From: Clostridia bacterium
GTDB lineage: Bacteria; Bacillota; Clostridia; Oscillospirales; CAG-272
DNA length: 64,000 bases
Assembly: GCA_017399305.1 (NCBI GenBank)
Contig: JAFQDK010000009.1
Location: 1-64,000 of the forward strand
Direction: 5' to 3'
The notes under the pieces were generated by a model. The model was not told the origin of the DNA, ran no database searches, and saw nothing but the letters and a program-made list of their open reading frames with translations. Shown here piece after piece: positions 54,479-63,410 of the stretch. The position numbers were made by a program, and so were the translations under genes. The first letter of the stretch is position 1. Each line of letters opens with the position of its first letter.

Positions 54479-54512
54479 GGTAATTCTCCTTTTTATTCGT
54501 CAGAACCTTTTA

Positions 54513-54623
54513 AGGAAAGGTTCCGACACCTCCAAACCTTTTTGAAAAAGGTTATTGTGCAGCCGTGGCTGCTCATTAAATATTTTATAGTTTTTCTTTG
54601 GTTCTTTATTATTAAGAAAGAAC
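54513..54623. repeat. Cluster of three short hairpins between argS and yebC
   Basis: GAACCTTT/AAAGGTTC (54513-54533), AACCTTTTT-G-AAAAAGGTT (54535-54553) and GTTCTTT/AAAGAAC (54601-54623). The first two share an AACCTTT core, like an imperfect tandem copy. Possible terminator or dispersed repeat between the two genes. Confidence 0.45.
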
Positions 54624-54632
54624 GCTTTCGTA

Positions 54633-56327
54633 TCATATCTTCTCAGGTGTGCCTACGCAGATAAGTGAGAGCGCGTTGCCGAGAATGTTCTTGGTTGCGT
54701 TTACAAGACAGATTCTTGTAGCCTTTACTTCCTCGTCCTCGCAGTTCAGAATCTGGCATTCGTGATAGAAGCGGTTGAACGTAGCACAGAGGTCGAGGAT
54801 ATAGCGTGTTACAGTTGAAGGCTCATAGTCTGCAATAGCGCTCTTAACCTTTTCAGGGAAGCGGAGAAGCTCTTTTACAAGCTCGCCTTCCTCAGCGGTG
54901 GTGATCTTTGCAGAAGCACTTGCAGGCGCACCGGCGCGGTTCATAATGCTGCATGTACGTGCATATGTGTACTGCGCATAAGGACCTGTGTTGCCGTCAA
55001 AGGAGAGGGCATCCTCCATGATGAAGTTGATATCCTTTATGCGGCTGTTTGAGAGATAGTGGAATATGATAGCGCCAACGCCGACAGCCTGTGCAACATC
55101 TTCTTTGTTTTCAAGGTTCGGGTTCTTTTCCTCAATGATGCCGAGCGACTTTTCAATCGCTGTTGCAAAGAGGTCTTTGAGAAGCACTACGTTGCCTGTT
55201 CTTGTCGCAAGCTTTGCGCCGTCGATAGAAACTGTGCCGTATGGAACATGGACGAGGTCTTTTGCATAAGTATAGCCCATAAGCTCCATTACCTTGAACC
55301 ACTGCGCAAAGTGGAGCGACTGACCTGCACTTGTTACGTAGATGCACTTGTCAAAGTTGTATGTGTTCTTTCTGTAAACGGCTGCCGCAATATCTCTTGT
55401 GGGATAGAGGGTTGAGCCGTCACGCTTCAGAATAAGGCAGGGAGGCATTCCATACTCTTCAAGATCAACGATGGATGCACCGTCGTCAATCTTAAGCAGA
55501 CCTGCCGCACGGATCTTTTCAACCTCGGGCATCATCTTGTCGGTATAGAAAGCTTCGCCGTTGTAGCTGTCAAAGGTTATGCCAAGCTGCTTGTAGGTCT
55601 TCTGATATTCACGGAGGGAAATCTCGATGAACCATTTCCAGAGTGCGAGATTCTCTTCGTCGCCGTCCTCAAGCTTCTTGAACTCTGCACGCGCCTTGTC
55701 GTTGAGTGTGTCGTCTTTTTCAGCCTCAGCATGGAACTTTACATAAAGGGCAACAAGCTCGTCAATCTCATCGCGCTCGATTTTTTCTCTGTCACCCCAA
55801 AGGCGGTAAGCAGTGATAAGCTTGCCAAACTGGGTTCCCCAGTCGCCAAGGTGATTGATTCCGATACAGTCATATCCTACAAACTCGTGGAGTTTCTTTA
55901 ATGAGTGACCGATAACGGTTGTGCCAAGGTGGCCTATATGGAAAGGCTTTGCAACATTTGGTGATGAGTAGTCAAGAACTACTGTTTTGCCGTTGCCTTC
56001 ATTTGACGAGCCGTAGGGCTTGTCTGCAAAGACTGCCTTTTCGATAACATATTTTGCAAGGTATTCTTTATTAAGAAACAGATTGAGATATCCGCCGACA
56101 ACGTCTACGCGCTCAACTGCCTCATGCGAAAATGCCGCGGCAAGATCCTGCGCGATAGCAGGGGGAGCCTTGCGAAGCACACGGCTGAGTTTGAAGCAGG
56201 GAAACGCAATGTCGCCCATTTCGGGATTTGGAGGATACTCAAGCGCGGATGCAACATCACTTGCATCTACAGCGCCGTTTGCCGCCGCCGCAAGAGCCGC
56301 AGCAATCTGCTTTTTGATCTCTAACAT
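54633..56327 (-). CDS. argS: Arginyl-tRNA synthetase
   Basis: A 564-residue class I aminoacyl-tRNA synthetase that charges tRNA-Arg. The N-terminal Add-1 domain (about 1-90) is followed by the HIGH motif in AKPFHIGHLGTT (about 132), the catalytic domain with the KMSKS-equivalent region near YGTVSIDGAKLATRTGNVV, and the C-terminal DALR anticodon-binding domain (about 450-564, ARTCSIMNRAG). Length is normal. No T-box was seen in the short upstream region. Confidence 0.96.
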   Translation of the reverse strand: MLEIKKQIAAALAAAANGAVDASDVASALEYPPNPEMGDIAFPCFKLSRVLRKAPPAIAQDLAAAFSHEAVERVDVVGGYLNLFLNKEYLAKYVIEKAVFADKPYGSSNEGNGKTVVLDYSSPNVAKPFHIGHLGTTVIGHSLKKLHEFVGYDCIGINHLGDWGTQFGKLITAYRLWGDREKIERDEIDELVALYVKFHAEAEKDDTLNDKARAEFKKLEDGDEENLALWKWFIEISLREYQKTYKQLGITFDSYNGEAFYTDKMMPEVEKIRAAGLLKIDDGASIVDLEEYGMPPCLILKRDGSTLYPTRDIAAAVYRKNTYNFDKCIYVTSAGQSLHFAQWFKVMELMGYTYAKDLVHVPYGTVSIDGAKLATRTGNVVLLKDLFATAIEKSLGIIEEKNPNLENKEDVAQAVGVGAIIFHYLSNSRIKDINFIMEDALSFDGNTGPYAQYTYARTCSIMNRAGAPASASAKITTAEEGELVKELLRFPEKVKSAIADYEPSTVTRYILDLCATFNRFYHECQILNCEDEEVKATRICLVNATKNILGNALSLICVGTPEKI

Positions 56328-56439
56328 TTCTTTGTCCTCTCGTAATGTATTTAACTAAAATATTATACATCATAATGTGTTTTTTTTCAACCCCTTTTTA
56401 TTTAATGTATAAAACTGGGTTCGTTCTGCCTTCTTTGCA

Positions 56440-56470
56440 AAAAAGTGACTGCCGTTTGCAGTCACTTTTT
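56440..56470. terminator. Terminator, perfect 13-bp stem
   Basis: AAAAAGTGACTGC-CGTTT-GCAGTCACTTTTT ends the BspA-like gene on the minus strand. Confidence 0.88.
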
Positions 56471-56475
56471 GTGAA

Positions 56476-57636
56476 TTATTTAGTCAGTGTTGCAGTGCTT
56501 GTGACGCCATCCCAGCCTACAGTTGCACCAAGTGCTTCGGCTACAAAACGTACAGGTAGATATGCGCGGTCGTTTTGAATAAAGGCAGGCGAGTCAAGCG
56601 CGGCGGCGATTCCGTTTACATAAGCAACGGTGTCGCCCATGGTAATTCTTATCTCAACGTCATCGGTTGTCACCGTCGCTGTACTTGTTGCGCCGTCCCA
56701 TGTTACGGTCGCTCCGAAAGCTTCGGATACAAAGCGAAAGGGAAGCATGGTACGGTCATTTCGTATTATCGGCGCGGCATCAAGCATTTTTACATTGCCG
56801 TTTATAAAGCCAAAGCTTTTGTTGATTGTCATAACGACCGATGCTGATGCAGTTGCATCGTCAACAGAAACGAATCGCAACCCGTTGCTTGCGGCATGCT
56901 CTGCCGCGCGGCTGCTATCAAAGCCGTATATCACAAGCTTTTCACAGTTTTCAAAAGCTGCAGTGCCGATATATTTCACACTGTCGGGGATGATAGCAGA
57001 GCCGAGTTCAGGGCAATTTGCAAATGCATTCTGGTATATGTAAGTCACGCTGTTTGGCAGGATAATTTCTTTAAGATTTTTGCAGTATCCAAAGGCATCT
57101 GCACCTATTTCAGTAACGCCAAAGGGCAGAGTGATGCTTTCAAGTGAGTCGCAGTGATAGAAGGCGCGCTCGGCAATAGCCGTTATTTTTGCTCCAAGGC
57201 GAACCTCTTTAAGTGCGTCACAGCCTGCAAAAGCCCATCCGCCAAGCTCTGTCACATTGTCGCCGATATGGATTGAAGCGAGATTTGGGCAGGTGTTGAA
57301 AGCATATTCACCTATGGTCTGGATAGTGCTTGGCAGTGTTACTGATACAAGGTTGTTGCACAGTGCAAATGCGCATGCACCAATGTGTGTCACACCTTCT
57401 TCAACAACTACCGATTTTATGCTGTCGCGGAAATTCAGCCACGGTAAGTCGCTTTGATACGGCGAGCGGAAGGATTTTATAAAGCCGTTTCCGCTTACGT
57501 TAAGTATACCGTTTTCTGTGTCAAAGGTCCAGTTTACACCGCGGTCACATTCTCCGCTGTATATTTCTGCGGAGGCAGAAAATACAAGAGTTGCCGCGAT
57601 GGTGCAGATGAGAATAACGAGCAATATTCTTTTCAT
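56476..57636 (-). CDS. Secreted BspA-type leucine-rich repeat protein with Cu-amine-oxidase-like C-terminus
   Basis: A 386-residue exported protein. Signal peptide about 1-23. Residues about 60-250 hold some seven BspA-type LRR units (VTHIGACAFALCNNLVSVTLPSTI, TEIGADAFGYCKNLKEIILP), a protein-binding horseshoe. Residues 270-386 are two copper-amine-oxidase N-terminal-like repeats (RTMLPFRFVSEAFGATVTWDG; RAYLPVRFVAEALGATVGWDG), commonly cell-wall-associated. Likely a surface interaction protein. AAGGAGGGC precedes the ATG. The C-terminal module also appears in the GDPD at 50723, so both may sit at the same wall site. Confidence 0.88.
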   Translation of the reverse strand: MKRILLVILICTIAATLVFSASAEIYSGECDRGVNWTFDTENGILNVSGNGFIKSFRSPYQSDLPWLNFRDSIKSVVVEEGVTHIGACAFALCNNLVSVTLPSTIQTIGEYAFNTCPNLASIHIGDNVTELGGWAFAGCDALKEVRLGAKITAIAERAFYHCDSLESITLPFGVTEIGADAFGYCKNLKEIILPNSVTYIYQNAFANCPELGSAIIPDSVKYIGTAAFENCEKLVIYGFDSSRAAEHAASNGLRFVSVDDATASASVVMTINKSFGFINGNVKMLDAAPIIRNDRTMLPFRFVSEAFGATVTWDGATSTATVTTDDVEIRITMGDTVAYVNGIAAALDSPAFIQNDRAYLPVRFVAEALGATVGWDGVTSTATLTK

Positions 57637-57659
57637 TTTCGCCCTCCTTTGAACCGGTC

Positions 57660-58586
57660 TTATCTAAACATTTCTGTAGAGAGATATCTGTCGCCCGTGT
57701 CGGGGAGAAGAACCACCACTGTTTTGTCGGTGTTTTCCTTGCGTGATGCTACCTCTATTGCCGCGTGAAGTGCCGCTCCTGCTGAGATTCCGCAAAGTAT
57801 ACCCTCGGTCTTGCCTAGCGATGCGCCAAGGCTTAGTGCTTCGCTGTCAGTGACAGTAATTATCTCGTCATAGATTTCTGTGTTCAACACCTTTGGGATA
57901 AATCCGGCACCGATTCCCTGAAGTCCGTGAGCCCCCTTTTCCTTGCCTGAAAGCACCGCGCTTGTCGCGGGCTCAACCGCAACAATTCTGATATCGGGAT
58001 TCTTGGATTTAAGATATTCGCCTGTGCCGGTTATAGTTCCACCCGTGCCGACTCCTGCGACAAAAAAGTCGATTGCGCCGTCTGTGTCCTCCCAGATTTC
58101 AGGGCCGGTAGTGTCGCGGTGCGCCGCGGCATTGGCAGGGTTGTCGAACTGTCCGGGGATAAAGCTGTTAGGTATGTCACGTGCAAGCTCCTCGGCACGT
58201 GCAATGGCACCGGGCATTCCTTTTGCGCCATCTGTCAGTACCAATTCAGCACCGTATGCACGCATAAGTGTGCGGCGCTCTTCTGACATAGAGTCTGGCA
58301 TTACGATTATTACGCGATAGCCACGTGCGGCTCCAACTGCCGCAAGACCTATTCCCGTGTTGCCGGATGTCGGTTCTATGATAACAGAATCCGGTGTGAG
58401 AATTCCGCGTGCCTCAGCATCGTCAAGCATGGCTTTGGCAACACGATCCTTTGCACTGCCGCCAGGGTTGAACATTTCAAGTTTGGCAACTATTTTGGCG
58501 GCGGTATTATACTTCTTTTCGATATGTGTAAGGCGAAGCATTGGTGTATGTCCGATAAGCTGCTCCGCAGATGTGTATATTTTCAT
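57660..58586 (-). CDS. cysK: Cysteine synthase A
   Basis: A 308-residue pyridoxal phosphate enzyme that makes cysteine from O-acetylserine and sulfide. The PLP-binding Lys is in MFNPGGSAKDRVAK (about K42), the substrate loop is PTSGNTGIGLA, and the phosphate loop is GVGTGGTITGTGEYLK. Length is typical. GAGGTGATC precedes the ATG. Its promoter overlaps the -35 of the divergent rodA promoter. No CymR-type or T-box site is evident in the short leader. Confidence 0.95.
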   Translation of the reverse strand: MKIYTSAEQLIGHTPMLRLTHIEKKYNTAAKIVAKLEMFNPGGSAKDRVAKAMLDDAEARGILTPDSVIIEPTSGNTGIGLAAVGAARGYRVIIVMPDSMSEERRTLMRAYGAELVLTDGAKGMPGAIARAEELARDIPNSFIPGQFDNPANAAAHRDTTGPEIWEDTDGAIDFFVAGVGTGGTITGTGEYLKSKNPDIRIVAVEPATSAVLSGKEKGAHGLQGIGAGFIPKVLNTEIYDEIITVTDSEALSLGASLGKTEGILCGISAGAALHAAIEVASRKENTDKTVVVLLPDTGDRYLSTEMFR

Positions 58587-58606
58587 GTAAAGATCACCTC
58601 AAAAAT

Positions 58607-58657
58607 ATTATAACAATTGCAAATTTTCTTGTCAAGAAAGCAAAGCTGTGCTATAAT
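58607..58657. promoter_or_regulatory. Overlapping divergent promoters of cysK and rodA
   Basis: Minus strand: TTGACA (58635-58630) and TATAAT (58612-58607), 17 bp. Plus strand: TTGTCA (58629-58634) and TATAAT (58652-58657), 17 bp. The -35 elements share 5 bp, the same geometry as at 40124-40174. Confidence 0.85.
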
Positions 58658-58687
58658 ATAAAAACAGAAAATCAAAGGAGGGTGCCT

Positions 58688-59815
58688 GTGAAAGTTTTTT
58701 CTATAACATGGTATGAAAAACTGCGTAAGCTTGATTACATAGTGCTTTTTTCAGCAGTGGCGCTCACCTTTGTCAGCCTTATTACACTTGCAGGTGCCGC
58801 GCATGATTACGGCGCAAGAATATTTTATGTGCAGCTTGTGGCAACTGTGCTTGGCGTATTCATGATGACGATAATCTCCACTATTGACTATGAGGAGATA
58901 ACCGAGCGGTTTTCGCCGTTTATTTTTGGTTTTTGTGTGTTCTTGCTTGTTCTCACGCTTGTTGTTGGCGAGGATAACGGCAGCGGTAACCGCAACTGGA
59001 TCAATATTCCGGGCTTTCCTGTCAGTATTCAACCTTCAGAATTTGTAAAGGTAATGTATATTATTACTTTTTCAAAGCATTTGCATACACTTAGGGATAA
59101 GATAAATCATCCCAAGTCGCTTATAAGACTTGGCATTCACGCCGGTGTTATCATTGGTCTTGTGTTGCTTCAGGGTGACCTTGGTTCGGCGCTTGTGTTT
59201 ATGTTTATCACTGCCGCAATGCTACTTTGTTCAGGGCTCAGCCTTTGGTATTTTCTCGGCGCAGGAGTTGCCGTTGTTGCGGCCGCACCGTTGCTCTGGA
59301 AAATACTCAAACCGTATCAGCAGGCAAGAATCCTTGCCGGGTTCTGGCCGGAAACCGATCCGCAGGACAAGGGTTTCCAAGCGCTGATGAGCCGTAATGC
59401 TATCACTGCAGGCGGCTTCTGGGGTACGGGATTTTCCGGTGGAACCGAGTATCAGAAAGTTCCTTTTGCACATACTGACTTTATATTTGCGATAACCGGT
59501 GAGAAATTTGGGTTTTTCGGCGCACTTATCGTCATAGTTTTGCTTTGCACGCTTGTTGTCCGCGCGATGGTTCTTGCTTATAAAATGAACGGTAGTTACG
59601 CAAGCTATATGTGTGTAGGCGTTGCCGCTGTTATTATTGCACAGTCGCTTGAGAATATCGGTATGTGCCTGGCAAAGCTTCCTGTTGTCGGCATCACGCT
59701 TCCGTTTATGAGTTACGGTGGTTCGTCGATGCTTGCATCATTTTGTCTTATCGGCGTTGTTCAGAGTATAAATGCTCATCGCGACAAATACTTCTTTGAA
59801 CGCCAAAAAAGTTAA
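58688..59815 (+). CDS. rodA: RodA/FtsW-type peptidoglycan polymerase
   Basis: A 375-residue SEDS-family membrane protein with ten helices that polymerises lipid II for cell elongation. Conserved blocks are GSGNRNWINIPGFPVSIQPSEFVKV (about 97-121), LLQGDLGSALVFMF with the catalytic Asp, FAHTDFIFAITGEKFGFFG, and LPFMSYGGSSMLASF. RodA is preferred over FtsW because the gene is not among division genes; SpoVE is a third option. GTG 58688 follows AAAGGAGGG. The longer ORF begins inside cysK. Confidence 0.9.
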   Translation: MKVFSITWYEKLRKLDYIVLFSAVALTFVSLITLAGAAHDYGARIFYVQLVATVLGVFMMTIISTIDYEEITERFSPFIFGFCVFLLVLTLVVGEDNGSGNRNWINIPGFPVSIQPSEFVKVMYIITFSKHLHTLRDKINHPKSLIRLGIHAGVIIGLVLLQGDLGSALVFMFITAAMLLCSGLSLWYFLGAGVAVVAAAPLLWKILKPYQQARILAGFWPETDPQDKGFQALMSRNAITAGGFWGTGFSGGTEYQKVPFAHTDFIFAITGEKFGFFGALIVIVLLCTLVVRAMVLAYKMNGSYASYMCVGVAAVIIAQSLENIGMCLAKLPVVGITLPFMSYGGSSMLASFCLIGVVQSINAHRDKYFFERQKS

Positions 59816-59843
59816 TAGTTGCGCACTGCTTTCAGTGCGCTAT

Positions 59844-59921
59844 GCACCTTTAGCTCAGTCCGGATAGAGTACCGGATTCCGATTCCGTTGGTCGTGGGTT
59901 CGAATCCCTCAAGGTGCGCCA
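59844..59921 (+). tRNA. tRNA-Arg (anticodon CCG)
   Basis: The acceptor GCACCTT pairs with AAGGTGC, followed by G and an encoded CCA. The anticodon loop TTCCGAT gives CCG, reading CGG codons. The T loop is TTCGAAT. Two stem positions do not pair: C/T at the top of the anticodon stem and T/T in the T stem. Still likely functional. Confidence 0.9.
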
Positions 59922-59926
59922 AAAAA

Positions 59927-59951
59927 AGCACCCGAAAAGGGTGCTTTTTTA
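59927..59951. terminator. Terminator after tRNA-Arg
   Basis: AGCACCC-GAAAA-GGGTGCT flanked by A and T runs. It can also end the ddh gene from the other side. Confidence 0.88.
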
Positions 59952-59952
59952 T

Positions 59953-60936
59953 TTACAGTAATCTTTTTCTGAGGTCGGCGCCGTCGCAGGGGGAGAGATA
60001 TGCAGGGGCTACATCAAGAACTGTCTTGCAACCGCTTGCTCCCTCGCGATTCATGCGTGCCGCGGCTCTGGCATATGCAACAAGAACAGACGAGGTGAAT
60101 TCGGGATTGGAGTCAAGCTTGAGGCTATATTCAATAATGTTGTTGTGCTCAAGGTTAAGTCCGGTCTTTCCGCTACGGATAACAAATCCACCGTGAGGAA
60201 TACCGGCGTGGTCGCGGTCAAGTTCCTCTTTGGTTATGAAATGTACAGTAGTGTCGTAATCGGCGAAGTAGTTTGGCATGGTTTTGATTTCATTTTCAAT
60301 GCGAGCTTTATCCGCGCCGTCTGCAGCAACTACAAAACATTCTCTTGTATGCTTTTGTCTTGTGGATAACTCGGGATTTGTACCACTGCGAACAGCGGAG
60401 AGCGCTTCGTCAACAGGGATGGTGTACTGTCGCGCATCGACTACGCCGTCAATACGGCGAATCGCGTCAGAATGTCCCTGGCTCACGCCCTTGCCCCAGA
60501 AAGTATAGTCTTTGCCGTTTGGCAGAATTGCCTCGGCGTACATACGATTGAGTGAGAACATACCGGGGTCCCATCCGACAGATATCATCGCTATCTTACC
60601 GCCCTCTTTCGCTGCCGCATCAACATTGGCAAAATGCTCCGGAATTTTTGCGTGTGTGTCAAAGCTGTCAACAACATTGAAATTTCTTGCAAGTGTCGGT
60701 GTCTGTGTGGGGAGGTCGGTTGCGCTGCCGCCGCAAATTACAAGCACGTCAATATTTTCTTTGTGGTTTAAAATATCATCAATATGGTATACGGCTGCGC
60801 CGGTAAGAGTTTTGAGTGATGAGGGATTGCGGCGTGTAAATACACCGTAGAGAGAAAGGTCGTCATTTTGCTTAACAGCGCATTCAACGCCTTTGCCAAG
60901 GTTGCCGTATCCGACGATAGCGATTTTTGTTTGCAT
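59953..60936 (-). CDS. ddh: meso-Diaminopimelate dehydrogenase
   Basis: A 327-residue NADPH enzyme that makes meso-diaminopimelate in one step from tetrahydrodipicolinate, for peptidoglycan and lysine. The Rossmann motif IAIVGYGNLGKG is at residues 5-16. Substrate-binding segments ISVGWDPGMFSLNR and WGKGVSQGHSDAIRRIDGV are characteristic. Length is typical (about 326). ATG 60936 follows GAGGTG. Its stop lies 2 nt after the shared terminator. Confidence 0.94.
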   Translation of the reverse strand: MQTKIAIVGYGNLGKGVECAVKQNDDLSLYGVFTRRNPSSLKTLTGAAVYHIDDILNHKENIDVLVICGGSATDLPTQTPTLARNFNVVDSFDTHAKIPEHFANVDAAAKEGGKIAMISVGWDPGMFSLNRMYAEAILPNGKDYTFWGKGVSQGHSDAIRRIDGVVDARQYTIPVDEALSAVRSGTNPELSTRQKHTRECFVVAADGADKARIENEIKTMPNYFADYDTTVHFITKEELDRDHAGIPHGGFVIRSGKTGLNLEHNNIIEYSLKLDSNPEFTSSVLVAYARAAARMNREGASGCKTVLDVAPAYLSPCDGADLRKRLL

Positions 60937-60992
60937 AAAAACACCTCTTGTATAATTGAATAAATTAATGATTACGCGATATAAATTGGAAA

Positions 60993-61091
60993 CCACAAAC
61001 CGTAGGGCGGGGGCTTGCTCCCGCCGCCTGTACAATATCTACTGGAGGCTTACGGCGGGAGATAAACCCCCGCCCTACAATGTTTGTGCGT
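60993..61091. repeat. GC-rich palindromic element, about 100 bp
   Basis: Long interrupted inverted repeat: CACAAAC/GTTTGTG outermost, then GTAGGGCGGGGG/CCCCCGCCCTAC, then TCCCGCCG/CGGCGGGA, with a loop of about 25 nt. It is far more GC-rich than the surrounding AT-rich spacer. It looks like a non-autonomous MITE or a dispersed structured repeat between ddh and rubrerythrin genes. Confidence 0.7.
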
Positions 61092-61207
61092 CGCCATTAC
61101 TCACATAAACTATAATTTATAATATAAAAATTATATGTTCAAACTGTTTCAATGTCAATATTTTTGCAATAAAAAAACAGCGGATTTCGCCGCTGTTTTT
61201 TATTATC

Positions 61208-61741
61208 TTAATAGTTTTCTTTTCTTACTTCAAAGAAGCTCTGGGGGTGTACGCATACAGGGCATACCTGAGGAGCTTTCTTGCCGATAACGAGGTGACC
61301 GCAGTTGCGGCATTCCCACATTGTTTCTTCGCTCTTCTCAAATACTTTCTGCATTTCGACATTGTTCAGCAGTGCGCGATATCTTTCTTCATGAGATTTT
61401 TCAATCGCTGCAACCATGCGGAATTTTTCAGCAAGCTCGGTAAAGCCTTCCTCCGCTGCTTCTTTAGCAAAGGTGTCGTACATATCGGTCCACTCATAGT
61501 TTTCGCCCTCAGCGGCAGCGAGAAGGTTCTGCGCGGTGTTTCCAAGCTCACCCAGAGCCTTGAACCACAACTTTGCATGCTCCTTTTCATTGTCTGCTGT
61601 TTTCTGGAAGATAGCCGCGATCTGCTCGTAGCCCTCTTTCTTTGCTACACTTGCAAAATAAGTGTACTTGTTTCTTGCCTGGCTTTCGCCTGCAAAAGCT
61701 GCCATAAGATTTTTTTCGGTCTTTGATCCCTTAAGTTCCAT
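61208..61741 (-). CDS. rbr: Rubrerythrin
   Basis: A 177-residue oxidative stress protein that reduces hydrogen peroxide in anaerobes. The ferritin-like four-helix domain carries the di-iron ligands in the two EX(2)H-like sets ([34 protein letters not shown]). The C-terminal rubredoxin domain has CRNCG and CPVC (about 143-160). AAAGGAG precedes the ATG. Its promoter carries a PerR-like inverted repeat. Confidence 0.95.
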   Translation of the reverse strand: MELKGSKTEKNLMAAFAGESQARNKYTYFASVAKKEGYEQIAAIFQKTADNEKEHAKLWFKALGELGNTAQNLLAAAEGENYEWTDMYDTFAKEAAEEGFTELAEKFRMVAAIEKSHEERYRALLNNVEMQKVFEKSEETMWECRNCGHLVIGKKAPQVCPVCVHPQSFFEVRKENY

Positions 61742-61760
61742 AATATATCTCCTTTAAAAT

Positions 61761-61775
61761 TAGGAATAATTCTTA
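61761..61775. promoter_or_regulatory. PerR-like box
   Basis: TAGGAATAATTCTTA: 7-bp arms with one mismatch around a central base, just after the -10 of the rubrerythrin promoter. PerR control of rbr is usual in Clostridia. Confidence 0.5.
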
Positions 61776-61786
61776 TTTCTGATTCG

Positions 61787-61815
61787 ATTATACACTACAG
61801 TTTTCCATTTGTCAA
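61787..61815 (-). promoter_or_regulatory. Promoter of rubrerythrin gene
   Basis: On the minus strand TTGACA (61815-61810) and TATAAT (61792-61787), 17 bp spacing. Confidence 0.88.
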
Positions 61816-61832
61816 TACCTTTTTTGAAAAAA

Positions 61833-62315
61833 TTATTCTATTGCAACATTCACAATTGCAAGTCCTTTTGACAGTGCATATTCAACTGTCTGGCGCGTGC
61901 CGCTGTTGCGTTCACTTTGCAGAAAACAAATGCAAGCTGAGCTTGCATCTACCATTGCGCGGTTGCGTTTTTGCATACATCCAGGATAATAGCTTTCCGC
62001 AGTGTAAATGATTTCATCAGCGTAGCTAAGCATCATTTTATATACGCCCTTGTCGTATTCGCTCCATTTTGCGGTCTGGTCACGGCAGGGGAGAATAAGT
62101 ATGAGCTCAACGTCAAAGCCGCGCTTTTTTAATGAGGCGACATAGGTTGCGGCAAATGTGTCAAAGCCGATTGCACCGCCGCATACAAAATACTTGTACC
62201 CGTTGTTAATAAGACGCATTGCAAGCGCATCTGTTCGGTGGAGAAGCCCCTCATATGATACCATGGAGATATCTCTGTGTCCTGTGAAACAACAGGTTTT
62301 ACTTTTTTCTCTCAT
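61833..62315 (-). CDS. DUF1273/SLOG family protein
   Basis: A 160-residue protein of the YpsA-like DUF1273 family in the SLOG superfamily, Rossmann-like proteins thought to bind nucleotide-derived ligands. Conserved features are CCFTGHRD at the start, YFVCGGAIGFDTFAA (the glycine-rich loop, about 42-56), ILPCRDQTAKWSEYDK, and YPGCMQKRNRAMVDAS. It overlaps the NUDIX gene by 17 nt, so the two are expressed together; both could deal with modified nucleotides. Role unknown. Confidence 0.85.
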   Translation of the reverse strand: MREKSKTCCFTGHRDISMVSYEGLLHRTDALAMRLINNGYKYFVCGGAIGFDTFAATYVASLKKRGFDVELILILPCRDQTAKWSEYDKGVYKMMLSYADEIIYTAESYYPGCMQKRNRAMVDASSACICFLQSERNSGTRQTVEYALSKGLAIVNVAIE

Positions 62316-62868
62316 CCATTAACCTCTTGGCTTTCAGTACAGCCACCTGCGTTTTTGCATCAGGAATCTCACCGCGCATAACCATTTCACAAAGAGTGTC
62401 AAGTGGAATACGCTCGACAGTAAGAAACTCATCTTCGTCAAGGTGTTGCTTGTCATCAACAGTGTGCAGTCCCTCGACAAGATACATCCATATAACTTCG
62501 TCAACAAATGCAGGCGTGGTATAAAGCTCGCCAAGCAACGTGAAGCTGTCAGCGACATACCCCGTCTCTTCAAAAAGTTCGCGTTTTGCGGCATCGAGCG
62601 GATCTTCGCCCTTAGAGTCAAGCTTGCCGGCAGGTATCTCAAGCAGTACTTTTGCGTGAGGATAGCGGAATTGGCGTTCAATTAGCACGTCGCCGTTTTC
62701 AAAAACCGGTATCATACATACAGCTCCAACATGTCGGATAACCTCTCGTATGCCGACATTGCCGTTTGGAAGACGAACAGAGTCACGGATAAGATGCACC
62801 ACTTTGCCGTCAAAAATGTCTACGCCGTCGATTCTTTCTTCGTTTAAATATGAATAATCTTTTTCCAT
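62299..62868 (-). CDS. NUDIX hydrolase, ADP-ribose pyrophosphatase-like
   Basis: A 189-residue NUDIX enzyme that probably hydrolyses ADP-ribose or a similar nucleoside diphosphate. The NUDIX box GX5EX7REUXEEXGU is complete in GKLDSKGEDPLDAAKRELFEETGYV (about 101-125). The N-terminal strand VHLIRDSVRLPNG and the proline near FRYPHAK are typical of ADP-ribose pyrophosphatases. The ATG lies at 62868. A DUF1273 gene overlaps its end. Confidence 0.92.
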   Translation of the reverse strand: MEKDYSYLNEERIDGVDIFDGKVVHLIRDSVRLPNGNVGIREVIRHVGAVCMIPVFENGDVLIERQFRYPHAKVLLEIPAGKLDSKGEDPLDAAKRELFEETGYVADSFTLLGELYTTPAFVDEVIWMYLVEGLHTVDDKQHLDEDEFLTVERIPLDTLCEMVMRGEIPDAKTQVAVLKAKRLMDERKK

Positions 62869-62958
62869 ATGCCACCTATAAGTTACGCCGCCTTTCGGCG
62901 GCGTGTATTATCAGTTCATTATATATAGTATAGCACATCAGTCATAACTTTTCAAGTA

Positions 62959-63198
62959 TCATAATTCTTTTCCGCTTCGACGTATTTCGCAATCAAGCAG
63001 TAGCGTAGCACACAGGGAAATTGTAAGAGATATCCATGCGTTTTGCAGCATTTTCACTGCATGGTATTGCATCAATGGGTCGATAGAGCACAATATGTAT
63101 ACAACAGTACATGCGAGATATGCCAGAATAATGACAAGGCATATAAAGAATAGTTTTTCCGCCGTGCGGCTGATTGACGGGATTTTTATTCGCTTCAT
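62959..63198 (-). CDS. Small membrane protein of unknown function
   Basis: A 79-residue protein with two transmembrane segments (about 14-36 and 53-68) and charged ends. AAGGAGATGAC lies before the ATG. No family recognised. Confidence 0.65.
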   Translation of the reverse strand: MKRIKIPSISRTAEKLFFICLVIILAYLACTVVYILCSIDPLMQYHAVKMLQNAWISLTISLCATLLLDCEIRRSGKEL

Positions 63199-63410
63199 GT
63201 CATCTCCTTATATATTTATTGTGAGTTTTTAAACTGATTTAAATATAACATAAAAATAAGGGGTATAAAATATGTAAATTTTGCATTTAAATCCAGCGTT
63301 TTCAATATTTCTAAACATAATGTAGAAATAAGGAAAAAACGCGGAAAAATTGTCGTTTAATCTAAAAAAATGTATTCATTTGATGAATATTTGCGCTAAA
63401 AAAGTCTGTT
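63199..63410. other. AT-rich spacer
   Basis: About 210 nt, very AT-rich, without convincing ORF, terminator or repeat. Several TATAAAA-like stretches could be promoters but none has a good -35. Confidence 0.4.
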
